A stretch of DNA of 64,000 nucleotides. Source: Alopecurus myosuroides (lineage: Eukaryota > Streptophyta > Magnoliopsida > Poales > Poaceae). This document shows, in pieces, positions 1 through 11,817 of this stretch. The DNA is taken from contig CM054062.1 of the NCBI GenBank assembly GCA_028641055.1, positions 170,755,715 through 170,819,714 on the forward strand, written 5' to 3'. The notes under the pieces were generated by a model. That model worked only from the letters and a program-made list of their open reading frames with translations. It was not told where the DNA came from and did no database searches. Numbering within the stretch: the stretch's first letter is position 1; every line of letters starts with the position of its first letter. A program made the position numbers and the translations under genes.

Positions 1-270
1 GGGGGTACGGGCGCTTTATAAACCGACCCCTAGGCCTAGTTTAGACAGAGATCTAAGAACCCTAGCAATATCGCCTGATATCGAGCATCTAGTGTAATCC
101 CAGAGTTGAGTTATTATATCAAGATCGGAGACTCGGCGACTTTGATTGCCGGCTACCAGATCGAGTTGCATCATGTTTTCCTCTGAGCTAAACCCTCTCC
201 CAAACGCCTGTGTCGTCTTGCCCCAAGATCAGTTACCCCCGGTAACGTCTGCCGTGATTATCCCACGACA
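1..270 (+). repeat. 3' part of a Tat-type gypsy LTR
   Basis: This stretch aligns almost base for base with 54661-54936, the 3' part of the LTR of the gypsy element at the right of the window. It includes the same TATA-like CTTTATAAACC near its start and the same terminal ...TTATCCCACGACA. It ends exactly where that LTR ends, and the following bases are not the Lys-tRNA primer site but sequence of another LTR family. It is therefore a 3' LTR or solo LTR whose left part lies outside the window, probably inserted into the long LTR that follows. Confidence 0.8.
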
Positions 271-3200
271 ATACAACTGATACAATACAAAGATCCAAAT
301 AACAGCGGAAGAAAACAACATAGCGTCCGGCTACGGACAAGATACAAATTGGACTAAGAGTCCTGAAGATAACCGATGGCGTCCAATCCCTGCCCAGGCC
401 AAGCCGGAGGGATTCCCAAGCTAACGTCGTCATACTTCAAACCTGTTGACTGCAATGTGGAATATGCAGCCACGAAAAGGATTCGTGGGTCCGTACGGTT
501 AAGTACTGGCAAGTGGATAAACCATACTCACAAGATACCGGCGTAACCAATCATCACAAGATACAAATACTTTGGGTACAACGGAAAGGAAGGGGATTAT
601 TGCAACAAAGCGGCAGCGGGCTGCACTAACTAACTACAGAGACTCGCTACAACATCCGGCTAAAAGGAAGGTATAAGATAGCGAATCAGAAACAACTACA
701 ACTACTCACCAAACAATACCCATCCAGTGTTACCCCCTACTAAGGAAGCAACCCAAGGAAACTCACACTGTTGATTAAGGTGACATTCATTTTTATGGTG
801 GAGGTAATCTATATTACTAGTCAAGTTATCATCGTTAAGTGTAAGTTGTCTGAGTACTTGTTAGCCAGCACTTTCACCAAGTCATCCATAACCGCGGACA
901 ACACGGCTTCTCGAGAAGATTTAACCCTGCAGGGATGCACCAATTTGGTCGTACACGTAAGAATAACCCGCCAGGCGGGGAGCAAACCCACCAAGCAGGC
1001 CACTCAACACAACCCAACTCTTCTTCGCATCAAGCCCAAAGAACCACGTGTTGTGCGTGCGCGGCTAATCGTGCCCCCACGAAGAAAAGGGGGACCCTCA
1101 TAGCACTGGAAGACCACGCCGCCCTAAATGCCGACTACAAAAGTTCCACCCTAGCGCCAAGGGCTCGCACCTGCATATGCATGCATCAAATGGAAAGCCC
1201 GAACTAAGTGTGGCGATTTGGACGATATGTGAATCGAATCAGAATTGCGGGGGGCGCCGATACTCGCTTCCCACATGCGGTTAGTGCGCTCATCATGGAT
1301 CGGAGGACAAGACCCTTTTCCTAATTAAGTTCGACACTAGCAGGCCTCAAAACCACGCCGGGCCTCCTGCCGGTGCCTTATCATCAAATTATTATTACCC
1401 CAAGCATTAACATGTTGTTGATTGAATTGAAACCCCACTATCAAACTAAACAGGTGATAAGACGAACAACAAGACTTGAGCGCAAACAACACTAAGCATG
1501 CAACTACGACACGAGGGACAACAGGGTAAACAAACAACAGTTAATAGGAAGTGGAAGGAAGGCTATATCATGGTTGCAAGTTAAACATATGATAGGATCG
1601 AGACACAAGCATCGAATCATAAGGCTAGCATAAAGATAACGGAAAGAATCGGTAACAAGTGATGAAAGGCAGCCATAGGTAGCAAGTGGGTATACTTGCC
1701 TGGAATCCAACAAGTAGAGGTACATCCGCAGAACTTGTCGTTGCTCACATCATCTCAACGTCCTATCCGCGAGAAGCAACGAACTAGAACAAACACCGGA
1801 TGCAACAATTACTTCTACGGCAAAAGATCCAGCATGATCAAGATATGGATGCATGACAAGTTTAAGGATGCATCAAAGATAAACTAGTTGACATGGTAAA
1901 CATATTTAAATGGGCCCATATGCAATTTGGATTGCATATGGAAAGGCCCATGAATTAACGTTGAATTAAATGATCTACAAATAACCATCATGTGAAGGTT
2001 GATTAAATGATGCATGGATGATGAAAACAATAGGAAAGCAACAATAGCTTCAATTTGATATGTTGTTTACCAAGTTTGGAATTTTATTTATTAAGTTATG
2101 AAATTTGGCTTCTTAAATGAGTTACACAAGCATTTATTGTTTTCACCCATTTTAATTGTTCAAAACAGATAACAAAATTTATATTTGGAAAGAACACCAA
2201 ATTTTAGATGGAATACATATTTCGTTTGTTGAATTTGGATTTTAGATGAGCAAGTTATTAAATTGACAATTTTAAATGCATTAATTAAGAAATAGTTGTT
2301 TTCAGCAATTTAATTTATTAAAAAATAGAAAACAAAGTTCATATTTGGAAATCTTATTCAATTTTGCATGGAAAACATATTTTACATGTTGGAATTAGAT
2401 TTGAATTGCCCAAGTTATGAATTTTGCAATTTAAAAGGTTTAATTAAAGCATTGAATTATTGAACCACTTTTAATTAGGAAAAACAGTAAACAAAATGTA
2501 TTGAAAAGGTTGAAAACATGTATAAAATGTTTCAATGAACAATTTGATCTATTAAACATAATTTTTGGATCATTATTGAATTTATTATGCAATTTTCCAT
2601 AAACATTTTTATTCTGCCCTTTTTAGAAAACAGAAGAAAACATGTTCAAATTTAATTCAATTGTGACCAAATAAAATACCACTGTGTAGAGTTTGTTAAG
2701 ACAAATTTTTAGAGCCCAAGTTTTCTCAATTTGGGTGAACAAAACTCAAGTTATGAATTCCCAAAGTTTCCAATTTTTATTGCATTTTCTGTATTTAATT
2801 ATTTAGTGCAAAATTTATTACAGAAACATGTTGCAACTTTGTGACTAATAGAAAGAGCACAAGATTCTGAATCCACAAAAACTTGAATCGTTGAAATTGG
2901 AGCAATATTCAATTTGTTATTGATTTTACAAATAAAGGCTCAGATCTGTTTTTTTCTGGATTCGGGAAATAAAAGAAAAAGGAGGAAAAAATGGGTGGCT
3001 TTCTGCCTGGACTGGGATTTGATCCCGAGAATTGCTGGTGCGCGCACACAAGGCCTAGCCACTGGGCTACTGACGCCTTCGTTAACTAACTGAACGTTCA
3101 GGTTTAAGAGGTGTTCCCTGTGGTTAACTGAACTCTGAATCTGCAAGTTCCATACTGCAGGCAGAACACACCATACAGAACAACGACGAACCTGCGCTGC

Positions 3201-3667
3201 TGTACCCTGGCGAACTGGATGGGGCAGATACAGGGGAGCACGGCTGGGTGTACGTGGAGGGGTGCGGATGTGTGTGCAGCACATAGGGAGGTGGGAGGTG
3301 TGGTGCTTGTTGTGCGTAAGCAGCAGCTCGAGAACGACCTTATGCTCAACTGCTCATGGCGACGGACACAACCAGGGACGACAGAGCACGTACACCACGC
3401 GATTGGGCCGATAAAACGTGGGAATCGGAAACGAGGCTCACCGGGAGTGTGTGTTAGTAGTCGATCATGCTTGGAGAAGAACGACAACGACGAAATTCGC
3501 CGGAGAACAGGGTCGGCCGGCGAGGAAGACGACCATGGACGGGACGATCGGGACGCCCTCGGGTGCCGATCTTCCGCGCAGAGGATGAAGACGGTGATGC
3601 GGTTCGATTCCCGTACCCAGGCGAGGTCGACGGCGACCACCGGCGATGGGGAATGTTCTACTGCTCT
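271..3667 (-). repeat. Fragment of very long gypsy LTR, older copy
   Basis: This is a minus-strand copy of the long LTR family seen complete at 55155-59467 and 7132-11817. Clear shared blocks include 1201-1385 against 8401-8585 and the reverse complement of 58021-58200. It lacks about the first 340 bp of the plus-strand side of the copy at 7132, because the gypsy LTR end abuts it at 270. Similarity to the 7132 copy is visibly lower (many substitutions and indels) than in the 5533-6088 block, so it looks older or from another subfamily. The AT-rich tract 1900-2940 matches an equivalent AT-rich zone in the other copies. No gene is visible. Confidence 0.75.
3014..3072 (-). other. tRNA-like Pol III promoter boxes inside LTR
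   Basis: Read on the minus strand this begins with an A-box-like TAGCCCAGTGGC and about 30 bases later has a B-box-like GGGATCAAATCCC. This spacing is typical of a tRNA-derived sequence. No complete cloverleaf can be drawn with confidence, so it is not called as a tRNA gene. Equivalent positions of the two other long LTR copies (10006-10065 and 56511-56580) hold comparable but different tRNA-like sequences. Confidence 0.45.
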
Positions 3668-5532
3668 TGTAACATCCCTGATTTTTGGAAAACACAAAAA
3701 TCACAAAAATATGAAACTTTTTGTTTTCATGATTAAGCAAGTCACCAAAAACCAAATAAAAGGAGGAAATAAAAGAAAACAATATGAAATTGTAATAAAG
3801 AATCCAAATTTCCTTAATTCCATAAACCCTAAAGCCTATTCCCAAAATAAAATATGTTTCCCTCATGTGAATAAAATATTTTCTTAGGAAACATATTTAC
3901 CAACATGTTTTCAACTCAACTACCATTTTGAAAATGATTTTGATAATTAACCAAAGAGTTACTATTTATAATATTTTCTCCTTGTCTCTAAGAAATTGTG
4001 TCACTATTATTATTAAGCTCAAATGGTTAAAAGTTGGATATTTGTTTTCCAAGTATTATATCAATCAACCAAAACAATAAGGTGTTATATATATTATTGA
4101 CTTATGAAAACAAGTAAAATGCCTTGGAAAAACAATGTTTTAAATTGGGAAAACAACATCTTCATTAGAGAAAATCTCTCTGTTCTTACTCACCCTCAAA
4201 TTAAAATTTATTAATAATTTCTTTATTTTGATTATACTAATAAGATACCATGAGTGAACTTCTCATATTGAAAAACATTTCAAAAGGGTCTTGAAAACAA
4301 TAATTTGAATCATAGAAATATTTTCTAAAAACATTTAAATCATATTTCTATAATTAACCCTCTTTTTCTATTAAGTAACTATTCATGTTTTCATCATATT
4401 TTAAATTATAAAAGATGAAAACACTTTGAATTGGTTTTGGAAAATAGTATTTGATAATTATAAAGCTACTAAAATTTTATTTGACAAATATTTTTATTTT
4501 ATAATTTTCTAAATTAAAAATCACATTAAGTCACTATTAGGTATTTATTCAATTCTCAAAATTCACATTTTGATATGTGTTGAAAAGTTTGCAAAAATGA
4601 TATGGTTTGAAAGATATTAAAATTTCAAGATTTTAGAAATTTATTTGACCTTAATTGGATTATTAAAACAGAAGTTATTAAGATTTTAATAAAACAGAAA
4701 AAAAAAGATGATGTCACGGGTGACGTCACCTCTCTTCAACCTCGGAAGGAAACTGCCGGCAGTTTCGGCATTGATTTTTATCCGATTGATTGCGAGCGTT
4801 TTAGGAGGAATTTGAATTCCCTATCTGGCCCTCTTAAAGCCCACGGTGCCCGCTCCATTTCCCCTCCCTCTCCCCATCTGATCTTGCCGCACGGCCGCTG
4901 AATTCCTCGCCGGAGACGCTCATCACCGCCGCAGCTCATCATCGTTCCCTGACAAGGAAGAGGGTCAACGACCCCGTATTTTCCCCCTCTGCTACTTGCC
5001 TCGCCCCGCGCACCTCGTAAGATTTTTGTTCGATTTTTTTTTCCGCAGCTCCGCGCACATCCGAGGGTCGCCGGCGCCGTCAAGCCCCCATCCGCGTTGC
5101 GCCGTTGATTCGGGAAACGACGAAAGCCGTGGTGGCCACCATCTTCTTCGCCGAGCTGTCCCGCGCCTCGTGGTCACCTCCTTTGAGCAAGGAGGGCACC
5201 GGAAGGCAACTCCGGTGAGGTTCCGAGCACCCCGCCGCCGCGTTCGGTATTTTTCGGCGACCTCCCGCGCCGCCAGGTACCCCTAGCTCATCTCAGCCAT
5301 CGGATCTCTCGCAACGGCCAGGATTAGATGACTTACGCGAAGAGGTATCGACCAATAGATTTGCGCCGCGTCAGCGTACGCGTTAAGTTTTTATCCATCG
5401 CCCAGCGCAACGCGTAGCCAGCCCAGGCCCACTCCCTGCCTGCCGCACCGTGCGACGGATAAGCCATTTTCGGCCCAGCCAGTGTCTGATTTTATTTCCG
5501 AATAGAAAATAGAATTGTAATTTAGCAGATTA
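3668..5532 (+). repeat. 5' part of a related long LTR, plus orientation
   Basis: This starts with TGTAACATCCCTG, the same terminus as the solo LTR at 55155, and has the same layout: about 1 kb of AT-rich DNA followed by a GC-rich promoter and leader zone (4720-5480). It contains a 12-bp palindrome GGTGACGTCACC at 4719-4730 just before the GC-rich zone. The expected 3' end (...GGTGCGACA) is absent. It breaks off near 5532, where nearly perfect identity to the 11252-11817 block begins on the opposite strand. It is a truncated LTR fused to neighbouring LTR pieces. Confidence 0.6.
4719..4730. promoter_or_regulatory. Palindromic ACGT-core (TGACGTCA) site in LTR
   Basis: A perfect palindrome with the CRE-type core TGACGTCA, the classical plant bZIP binding motif, lies at the junction between the AT-rich head of the LTR and its GC-rich leader. 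TGACGTCA recurs at 55870-55877 in the solo LTR at the corresponding place. The copy at 7132-11817 has CCACGTCA (minus strand) around 10874-10881. Binding is inferred from motif identity only. Confidence 0.45.
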
Positions 5533-6088
5533 GCCCCCTAAGTTTTTAAAGTGATTTAAGGAGTACAATTGTGTGGTGAAATTTATGGTTTCAAAAGAGG
5601 TACTGGTTTGAGAATTGGTTTGAATTTGGGCTAATTTGATAATTAAATAATTATTGATGAAAACCATGTTTTTATTAGGGTGACCCATATGCAATTTGAT
5701 TAAATTAGTTGATTAAATTCATAAGTTCAAATTGGTTCTGCTTGATGCATTTGATTTGAACTTGAAGGTGATTTGGAAATCATTTGTTTGATTAAAACCC
5801 ACAATTTTAATGAGTGATCAACATGGAATAAAATGAAAGCAATTTGGTTGTTTTTATTTGAACTCTCACTTTGGAAATTGTAACATCACAAGGATGAAAC
5901 AAAAGGTTTGAATTTTGGTTGAAATTCAAATAGAAAACAAAGGAAAACAGTTGGAAAACAAATGAAAACAGAGGAAAACAAATGGAAAACAAACAAAACA
6001 AATGCAATCAACATGATGCCATGATGCAAAACATAAAATAACAGAGAGCAAAACATTCTAAAGGCTATTTTTCAGACTTGGGATGTTA
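5533..6088 (-). repeat. 3' LTR remnant of long-LTR gypsy element
   Basis: This block is almost identical to 11252-11817, apart from a 10-base AAAACAAAGG copy-number difference and a few point changes. It ends with ...GGGATGTTACA, the minus-strand start of the LTR. It directly adjoins the integrase end of the internal domain, so it is the 3' LTR of the element whose 5' LTR is 7132-11817, reduced to about 556 bp. Confidence 0.75.
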
Positions 6089-6222
6089 CAAAACGCCCCC
6101 CTTGAAGGAATCGCGCCCCGAGATTCCTACTGAGAAAAGAAAAGGTCCGGATACTTCTTGGGAAGATTTTCTTGAGCTTTGACACGTGAAACACATCGTG
6201 CACAGTGGATAGACGTCAGGGA
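6089..6222 (-). pseudogene. Integrase C-terminus remnant of gypsy pol
   Basis: On the minus strand a frame running into the LTR carries the VFHVSKLKK motif, close to the VFHVSQLKK that ends the integrase of Ty3/gypsy chromoviruses (Tekay/Del type). It is followed by an arginine- and glycine-rich tail (NLGARFLQGGR). A purine-rich CAAGGGGGGCG next to the LTR is the probable polypurine tract. Upstream pol (RT, RNase H and integrase core) is missing. The assignment rests on this short motif and its position. Confidence 0.55.
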
Positions 6223-6447
6223 ATTAGCAAACCACCGGAACATTTTCAAGTAAAGGGGAGAGATTTTGCACCAAGGGTGTATAGCTGAATGGAACTTGAT
6301 TCATTTGGAGAATAGATTATCTGGCTAGAATGGTGGAACAGAATTATTGACATCAATGGAACACCAAGGATGACATCAATGTCAGAATCAGCAACATGAG
6401 AGTAACGAGGAATATGTGGCCTCTCATTAGAATTGGATTGTTCTTAC

Positions 6448-6657
6448 TTATGTTGGAGTCAACACTTGAGATTCCGGAGAGTGAACGGTGATTTGATTGC
6501 TTAGTGGAACCAGAATTAGGTTGTGTGTTGTGGAAAAGATTGTTGATACAAAGGAATGTGATTCTCCGGTATGAAATAACACTTTAGTTGGAAAAGAGTT
6601 TACGAGGAAGTTTTGATTAGACGCCGGTAGAAGATTTGAAGTGGAAAACAACAACAA
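6448..6657 (-). pseudogene. Retroviral-type protease remnant, catalytic Asp lost
   Basis: This 69-codon minus-strand frame contains VLFHTGESHSFVSTIF, matching the active-site region of gypsy aspartic protease, normally VLFDTGATHSFVS. The catalytic Asp of the DTG triad is replaced by His, so the enzyme would be inactive. It is followed within about 300 bp by the integrase C-terminus, which means RT, RNase H and most of the integrase have been deleted. The element was therefore a non-coding derivative needing proteins in trans, or is simply decayed. Confidence 0.5.
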
Positions 6658-7117
6658 GATTTCAACGGACGAAAAGGATGTTTAGAAGAACAGGATAACG
6701 AAGCAACACCGGGAAAACGAGATCAAAACTCCTGAGGTACTACGGAAAACCCATCCGGGCTTCTAAAGGATCAATATCTACTGCTTAAGGAATAGAGGAT
6801 CTGCTTCCGGGGCTTACACGCCTCCGTTCTCAATCATGAGTAGGCAACATGATAAATCATGTCACAACCACCTCCATTCCTATGGTCTAGTAGATATAAC
6901 CATCCTAGAGAAACCAGAATTCGTGAAATCCTAACTTGAAAGTTTAGATGAGAAGGGAAAACATCGTTGCACTTCCTTACCAGAAAAGGGAGGGAGGGTG
7001 GGGAAAAGAAGAAAAAGAACATAATTCCTACTCTCACGTTTCATTTTTCCTATATAGCTACAAAATAGTTTCTAGACTCAACTGCGACCAGTAAAAAGGG
7101 ATCCTACAGGCAGACAG
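6658..7117 (-). repeat. Decayed leader/gag region of long-LTR gypsy
   Basis: Between the protease remnant and the primer-binding site there are about 460 bp with no convincing gag domain. Short frames here (for example 6834-7037 minus) show no motif I recognise. Confidence 0.4.
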
Positions 7118-7129
7118 GCTCTGATACCA
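7118..7129 (-). other. Primer-binding site, initiator Met tRNA
   Basis: On the minus strand TGGTATCAGAGC lies two bases inside the 5' LTR end at 7132. This is the standard 12-base plant retrotransposon primer site complementary to the 3' end of initiator-methionine tRNA. It fixes the orientation of the element as minus. Confidence 0.85.
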
Positions 7130-7131
7130 TT

Positions 7132-10100
7132 TGTCGCACCCTGATTTCTAGGGGATACTCACCGTACGAACTGGATAGCAGATGCTTGGATTATGGGGCA
7201 TAACTGCTCCCACGTCCCAGCTTCCTGGTAGGCCTGCGCTTATGCGCGACAACACAAGCCCTGCTATTCCATCGTCGATGTAAACTATCCACTAGAGATC
7301 AAAGGCACTTCCGTCGACGTACTTCAAACCATACACACATGGTACGTCAACGGCGTTTAACAAGTGATATCACAACAGATCTCTATGACACAAAAGATTG
7401 AAATAAGTTGCGAAAGGCTCTCATTAGAGCAGAGATAGCAAATACAATCATTCAGAGGGCACATGCCCCAGCAATACATCGTTACAATACAGCGGAAGCA
7501 TTCAACATGTCTGAGTACAGACAAGAACCAAGTAGGCCTAAGAGGCCGGAAACAAACAGACGGAGCCCATCCACGAAGTCTCGGATCCTGCCCGGGTCCG
7601 CTATCTACTCGTCAGCAGTCTCGTCACACTCCACGTAGTTGCCACCATGTAGATCCTCGGAAACGTAGGTCTGCGGAAACCACAGCCCCAAAGGGGTCAG
7701 TACATAAACGTACTGGCAAGCAAGACTCACAGTTCACCAAAGTGTAACCCGTCAACACCAAGTACAGATGCCTTGGGTTCAACGGAAGAGAGGGGATATA
7801 AAAGATGCTGCAACTGGCTGCACTAACCAACTACAGAGATTTCTACCACTTCCGGCTAACAGAAAGGAGATAAGATCGAGGATTGTAACCAACTGAAAGA
7901 TAACTTCAAACAAACCCATCCTGGATCTCGCCCCTTCTCCAAAGAAGCAATCTGAGGATAACTCACACAGTTGAAATAAGGTGAATCAAGTTATTGTGTG
8001 AATAAACTGTTACTAGTCAAGTTATTAATCATTGGGTGAAACATGATTGATCATTATGTTTAAGTTGTCCTGAGTACTTGTTAGCTAGTACTTTCACCAA
8101 GTAATCCATAACCGCGGAAAACACGGCTTCTCGAGAAGATTATCCCTGCAGGGTTGCACCAATTTGGCCGTACACTCATGAATAACCCGCCAGATGGAAA
8201 GGCCCTTCCACCAAGCGGGGTACTCAACACAACCAACCATTCTTCGCATCAAGCCCAAAGAACCTTGGGCGCACGGCTAATCAAGCCCAGAAGAAAATGG
8301 ACCATCATAGCACTCTAAGACCGTGTCCCCCTATATGCCGACTACGAAAGTTCCACCCTGCGCTGGGCTCGCAAAAACATGCATGCGGCAAATGGAAAAC
8401 ACGAACTAAATGAGGCGATTTGGACGAGATGCGAATCAGGTCAAGTTGAGGGGGGCGCCCATACTCGCTTCCCAAATGCGGGTAGTGCGCTCATCATGGA
8501 TCAGTAGACAAGACCCTTTTCCTATTAGGGTCGACACTAGCAGGCTCCAAAACCTCTCATGGGCCTCCTGCCGGTGCCTTATCATCAAATTTATTATTAA
8601 TAGTAACATTAGCATGATTGATTGATTAATCATCGAGCCCCCACAACGTAATAGAAATAGTAACAGAAAGTAACGGGTAACAGACTCGAGCAAAACAACC
8701 TAAGCATGCTAGTAAGACACGTGCAACAAGCAATGGTTATAGGTATGGAGGTGAGGCAATATCAGGGTTAAAGGATACATGTGATAGGTTCGTAACAGAA
8801 ACAACTACTACTAAGGCTAGCAGAAAGGAACAACGGAAAGTATCGGTAATCAATGTTGAAAGGAACACGATGGTTCATGTGAGTGATAACTTGCCTGCAA
8901 AACCCAGTAGCCTGGTACTGAGCTAAATCCTTAGACGGGGTGTCGTAAGTATCGTCGGTCTCAACGTCGTCGTATATCCGAGAAGAAGCAAACAGACATT
9001 GCAGAAAGATAAGCAATCATTATCATGGCATAGTGCACAATCAAATATGATGCATGTCATGTTAATAGATGCAACAAAGTAAACTAGTGGATATGATACA
9101 CAAGTTTAAATGGAGTCCATATGCAAAGATTGCATATGGAAAACCCATGCCTTATGGTTGAATTAGTTGTTCTACCACTAAGCATCAGGTGTAGGTGAGT
9201 TAGCATGATGCATGCCTGATGAAGAACAAGAAGATAACAATATTAAATGCACTTGAAATGATAGTTAACCATTTTAGAAAACATTAATAAGGTTTGGCAA
9301 TTATTGTTACTTAATGGTGTTAAACAAGTAGTGGTTGTTTTCATCAAGTTAAAATGCTCAAAACAATTATCAAAGTTTATATTTGAAAAGGTTATCAAAT
9401 TTTAGTTGGATTACATGTTTCACATTTTGAAATTGGACTTTGGATTATTTAATTAGGAATTAAACAATATTAAACAATTTTTAATTGAATTAAACAAGAT
9501 TTAAATTGTTTAGGCATTTTAAATTATTCAAACCAGGAAACAAAATTTATATTTGAATAGGTTATTTAAAATGGTATGGAAAACATATTTTATTTGCATT
9601 ATTTGAAAACAATATGAATTAGTTATGAATTATTTCAAATTACATTTGAATTATTCAAATTTGAAATTTAAAAGTATTTTGAAAACTCAAAACAGAACAC
9701 AAATTGGATATTTGGAAAGTTTAGGAAATTTGGATCAGAATACATATAAAGTTTGTGTTTATTGGATTTATAAAACAAAAGATATGGAATTTAGAAGTTT
9801 ATAATCAAATCTGGTATTTTAAAAAGGTTTTGGATTAAACAGAAATTCGCGCCGCACTTTTTCTACCACACTGGTCTCTACCCACGGTCGCTGCCGCGTG
9901 GGCCAGAGGGGCCAGCGTGGCGCACACGCTCGCGTGGCAGAGGCAGTCGCCGACGGGTGGGGCCAGGCGCGTGGAAGAAAAATTGCAAAAGGGGTTTGCG
10001 CCCGCGGGGTCTCGAACCCGCGTGCTGGCTTGCGTGCGGAAGGTACTGAACCGATGCGGTGATGCTGTTGTTTTGATTCAGATACCGAAAGGTTTTCTTT

Positions 10101-11817
10101 TCAGACAACAAGGCCAGGTATCTGCTTCTCTGACGAAACTGACGGGAGAACAACTGCAGTCGACGCAGCGGACAGGAATCGATCCCAGCGATCTCGACGG
10201 GCAACGATTTGGCGAACAGAGGGAAGGGGAAACGGAGCAGCGGGCGCTCACCGAGGTTGGTCGACATGGAGGCAGAAGGAGTCGAGGACGGTGGCGATCG
10301 GGGAAGGCCGGGCGGCCGCTCCTGGAGACGACGGAGACGGCATGAAATCGAGGGAGATGGCCGCGTCCTCGTTGAGTCCCGCAAGGACGGACGACGAGCT
10401 TGTCCAGTACGGCACGGCGGTCTTGGAGGCTCCCAGCCGCTGCCACAGAAGGTGGTTTCCATACGTTCAGAAGAAACAGAGAAAGGTAGGGCGGCAGAGG
10501 AGAAACAGGTAGGGAGGAAGACGGGCTTGGCGGGTACGACCTGGTTATCTTCGGTTCTCGTTCCGTAGCGTAGAGGAAGGGGGCAGCAAGGCGATTCCAT
10601 TCCTACGGTCAGCCTGGCCCGACAGTGACCGTGCCGGCGCCGCCAAGGGCTCCAAGGTTCAGGCATGGGGATGTCGTTCGGCTCTGTTTCTTCAGAGAAT
10701 TCAGAACCAGAGGAGAGCAGCAGAAAGAGTGCGGCGGCGCGAGGAAGGAGGAAGGGTGGCGAGCTAGGGTAAGCAGGTGGGGAAGGTAGGTTAGATATAG
10801 GGTGGCGAGGTGGTGTACGGCAGCAATCGGGAGGGGCAGAGCTGATCCTGCGGTGATCGACATGTTCGTACTGTGATGACGTGGGAGGAGGAAGAAAGAG
10901 GTACTGGGCCCGAACAGGGTAGGATAGTTGGGCTTAAGTGAAAAGGGAAATTGGGCTTGGGGAAAGAAATAGATGGGGTGGGCTGCTGTGCTCTCTCTCT
11001 CCTTTTGTTATTTTTATTTTTGTTTTACTGGTTTTTTTTTTGTAGCCTTAGCTTTGGGAAGAAAATGTTAATGTTTTGTTTACCAAAATTTCCAGAAAAA
11101 TTAGGTTAGGCTAATTAGTTAATTAGAAACCATTTTCCAAACTAGGATTTCAAAATTTTGATATTTAAAATGCTGTTGCATTTGAAACCAAAAATGGGTG
11201 AATTTTAGATATTAATAAACCCTTATTTAAACAACACTTTTAATAGGGTTATCCCTAAGTTTTTAAAGTGATTTAAGGAGTACAATTGTGTGGTGAAATT
11301 TATGGTTTCAAAAGAGGTACTGGTTTGAGAATTGGTTTGAATTTGGGCTAATTTGATAATTAAATAATTATTGATGAAAACCATGTTTTTATTAGGGTGA
11401 CCCATATGCAATTTGATTAAATTAGTTGATTAAATTCATAAGTTCAAATTGGTTCTGCTTGATGCATTTGATTTGAACTTGAAGGTGATTTGGAAATCAT
11501 TTGTTTGATTAAAACCCACAATTTTAATGAGTGATCAACATGGAATAAAATGAAAGCAATTTGGTTGTTTTTATTTGAACTCTCACTTTGGAAATTGTAA
11601 CATCACAAGGATGAAACAAAAGGTTTGAATTTTGGTTGAAATTCAAATAGAAAACAAAGGAAAACAAAGGAAAACAGTTGGAAAACAAATGAAAACACAG
11701 GAAAACAAATGGAAAACAAACAAAACAAATGCAATCAACATGATGCCATGATGCAAAACATAAAATAACAGAGAGCAAAACATTCTAAAGGCTATTTTTC
11801 AGACTTGGGATGTTACA
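7132..11817 (-). repeat. 5' LTR of long-LTR gypsy (4.7 kb)
   Basis: This is a complete LTR of about 4,686 bp, plus-strand ends TGTCGCACC...GATGTTACA. It is homologous over its length to the solo LTR 55155-59467 in reverse orientation. From its transcription start side it has AT-rich DNA (11100-11817), a GC-rich promoter/leader zone with a bZIP-like CCACGTCA (minus, about 10874-10881), tRNA-like boxes (10006-10065), another AT-rich zone, and an R/U5-like end next to the primer site. The frames in it (for example 9878-10666) look non-coding. The 5-bp flanks (CCATT and ACTAT) do not match, as expected for an outer boundary versus an internal one. Confidence 0.85.
10006..10065 (-). other. tRNA-like Pol III boxes inside LTR
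   Basis: On the minus strand this holds GGTTCGAGACC, a perfect match to the Pol III B-box consensus GGTTCGANNCC, inside GCGGGTTCGAGACCCC. A weaker A-box-like stretch (GCATCACCGCATCGG) lies about 40 bases before it. It sits at the same structural place as the tRNA-like sequence in the solo LTR, but the sequence differs. It is not a complete tRNA. Confidence 0.5.

Noticed and set aside
3014..3072. A functional tRNA gene
   Set aside because: A- and B-box motifs are present but acceptor and anticodon stems do not pair convincingly in any of the three LTR copies.
3104..3887. Overlapping long frames on both strands (3219-3887 plus, 3104-3697 minus) as genes
   Set aside because: They lie in the GC-rich leader of the long LTR, have no domain or splice support, and change without constraint between LTR copies.
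9878..10666. 262-codon minus-strand frame as a gene
   Set aside because: It is inside the LTR leader, rich in Arg/Pro/Ser from GC-rich DNA, and includes the tRNA-like block; there is no homologous frame in the other LTR copies.
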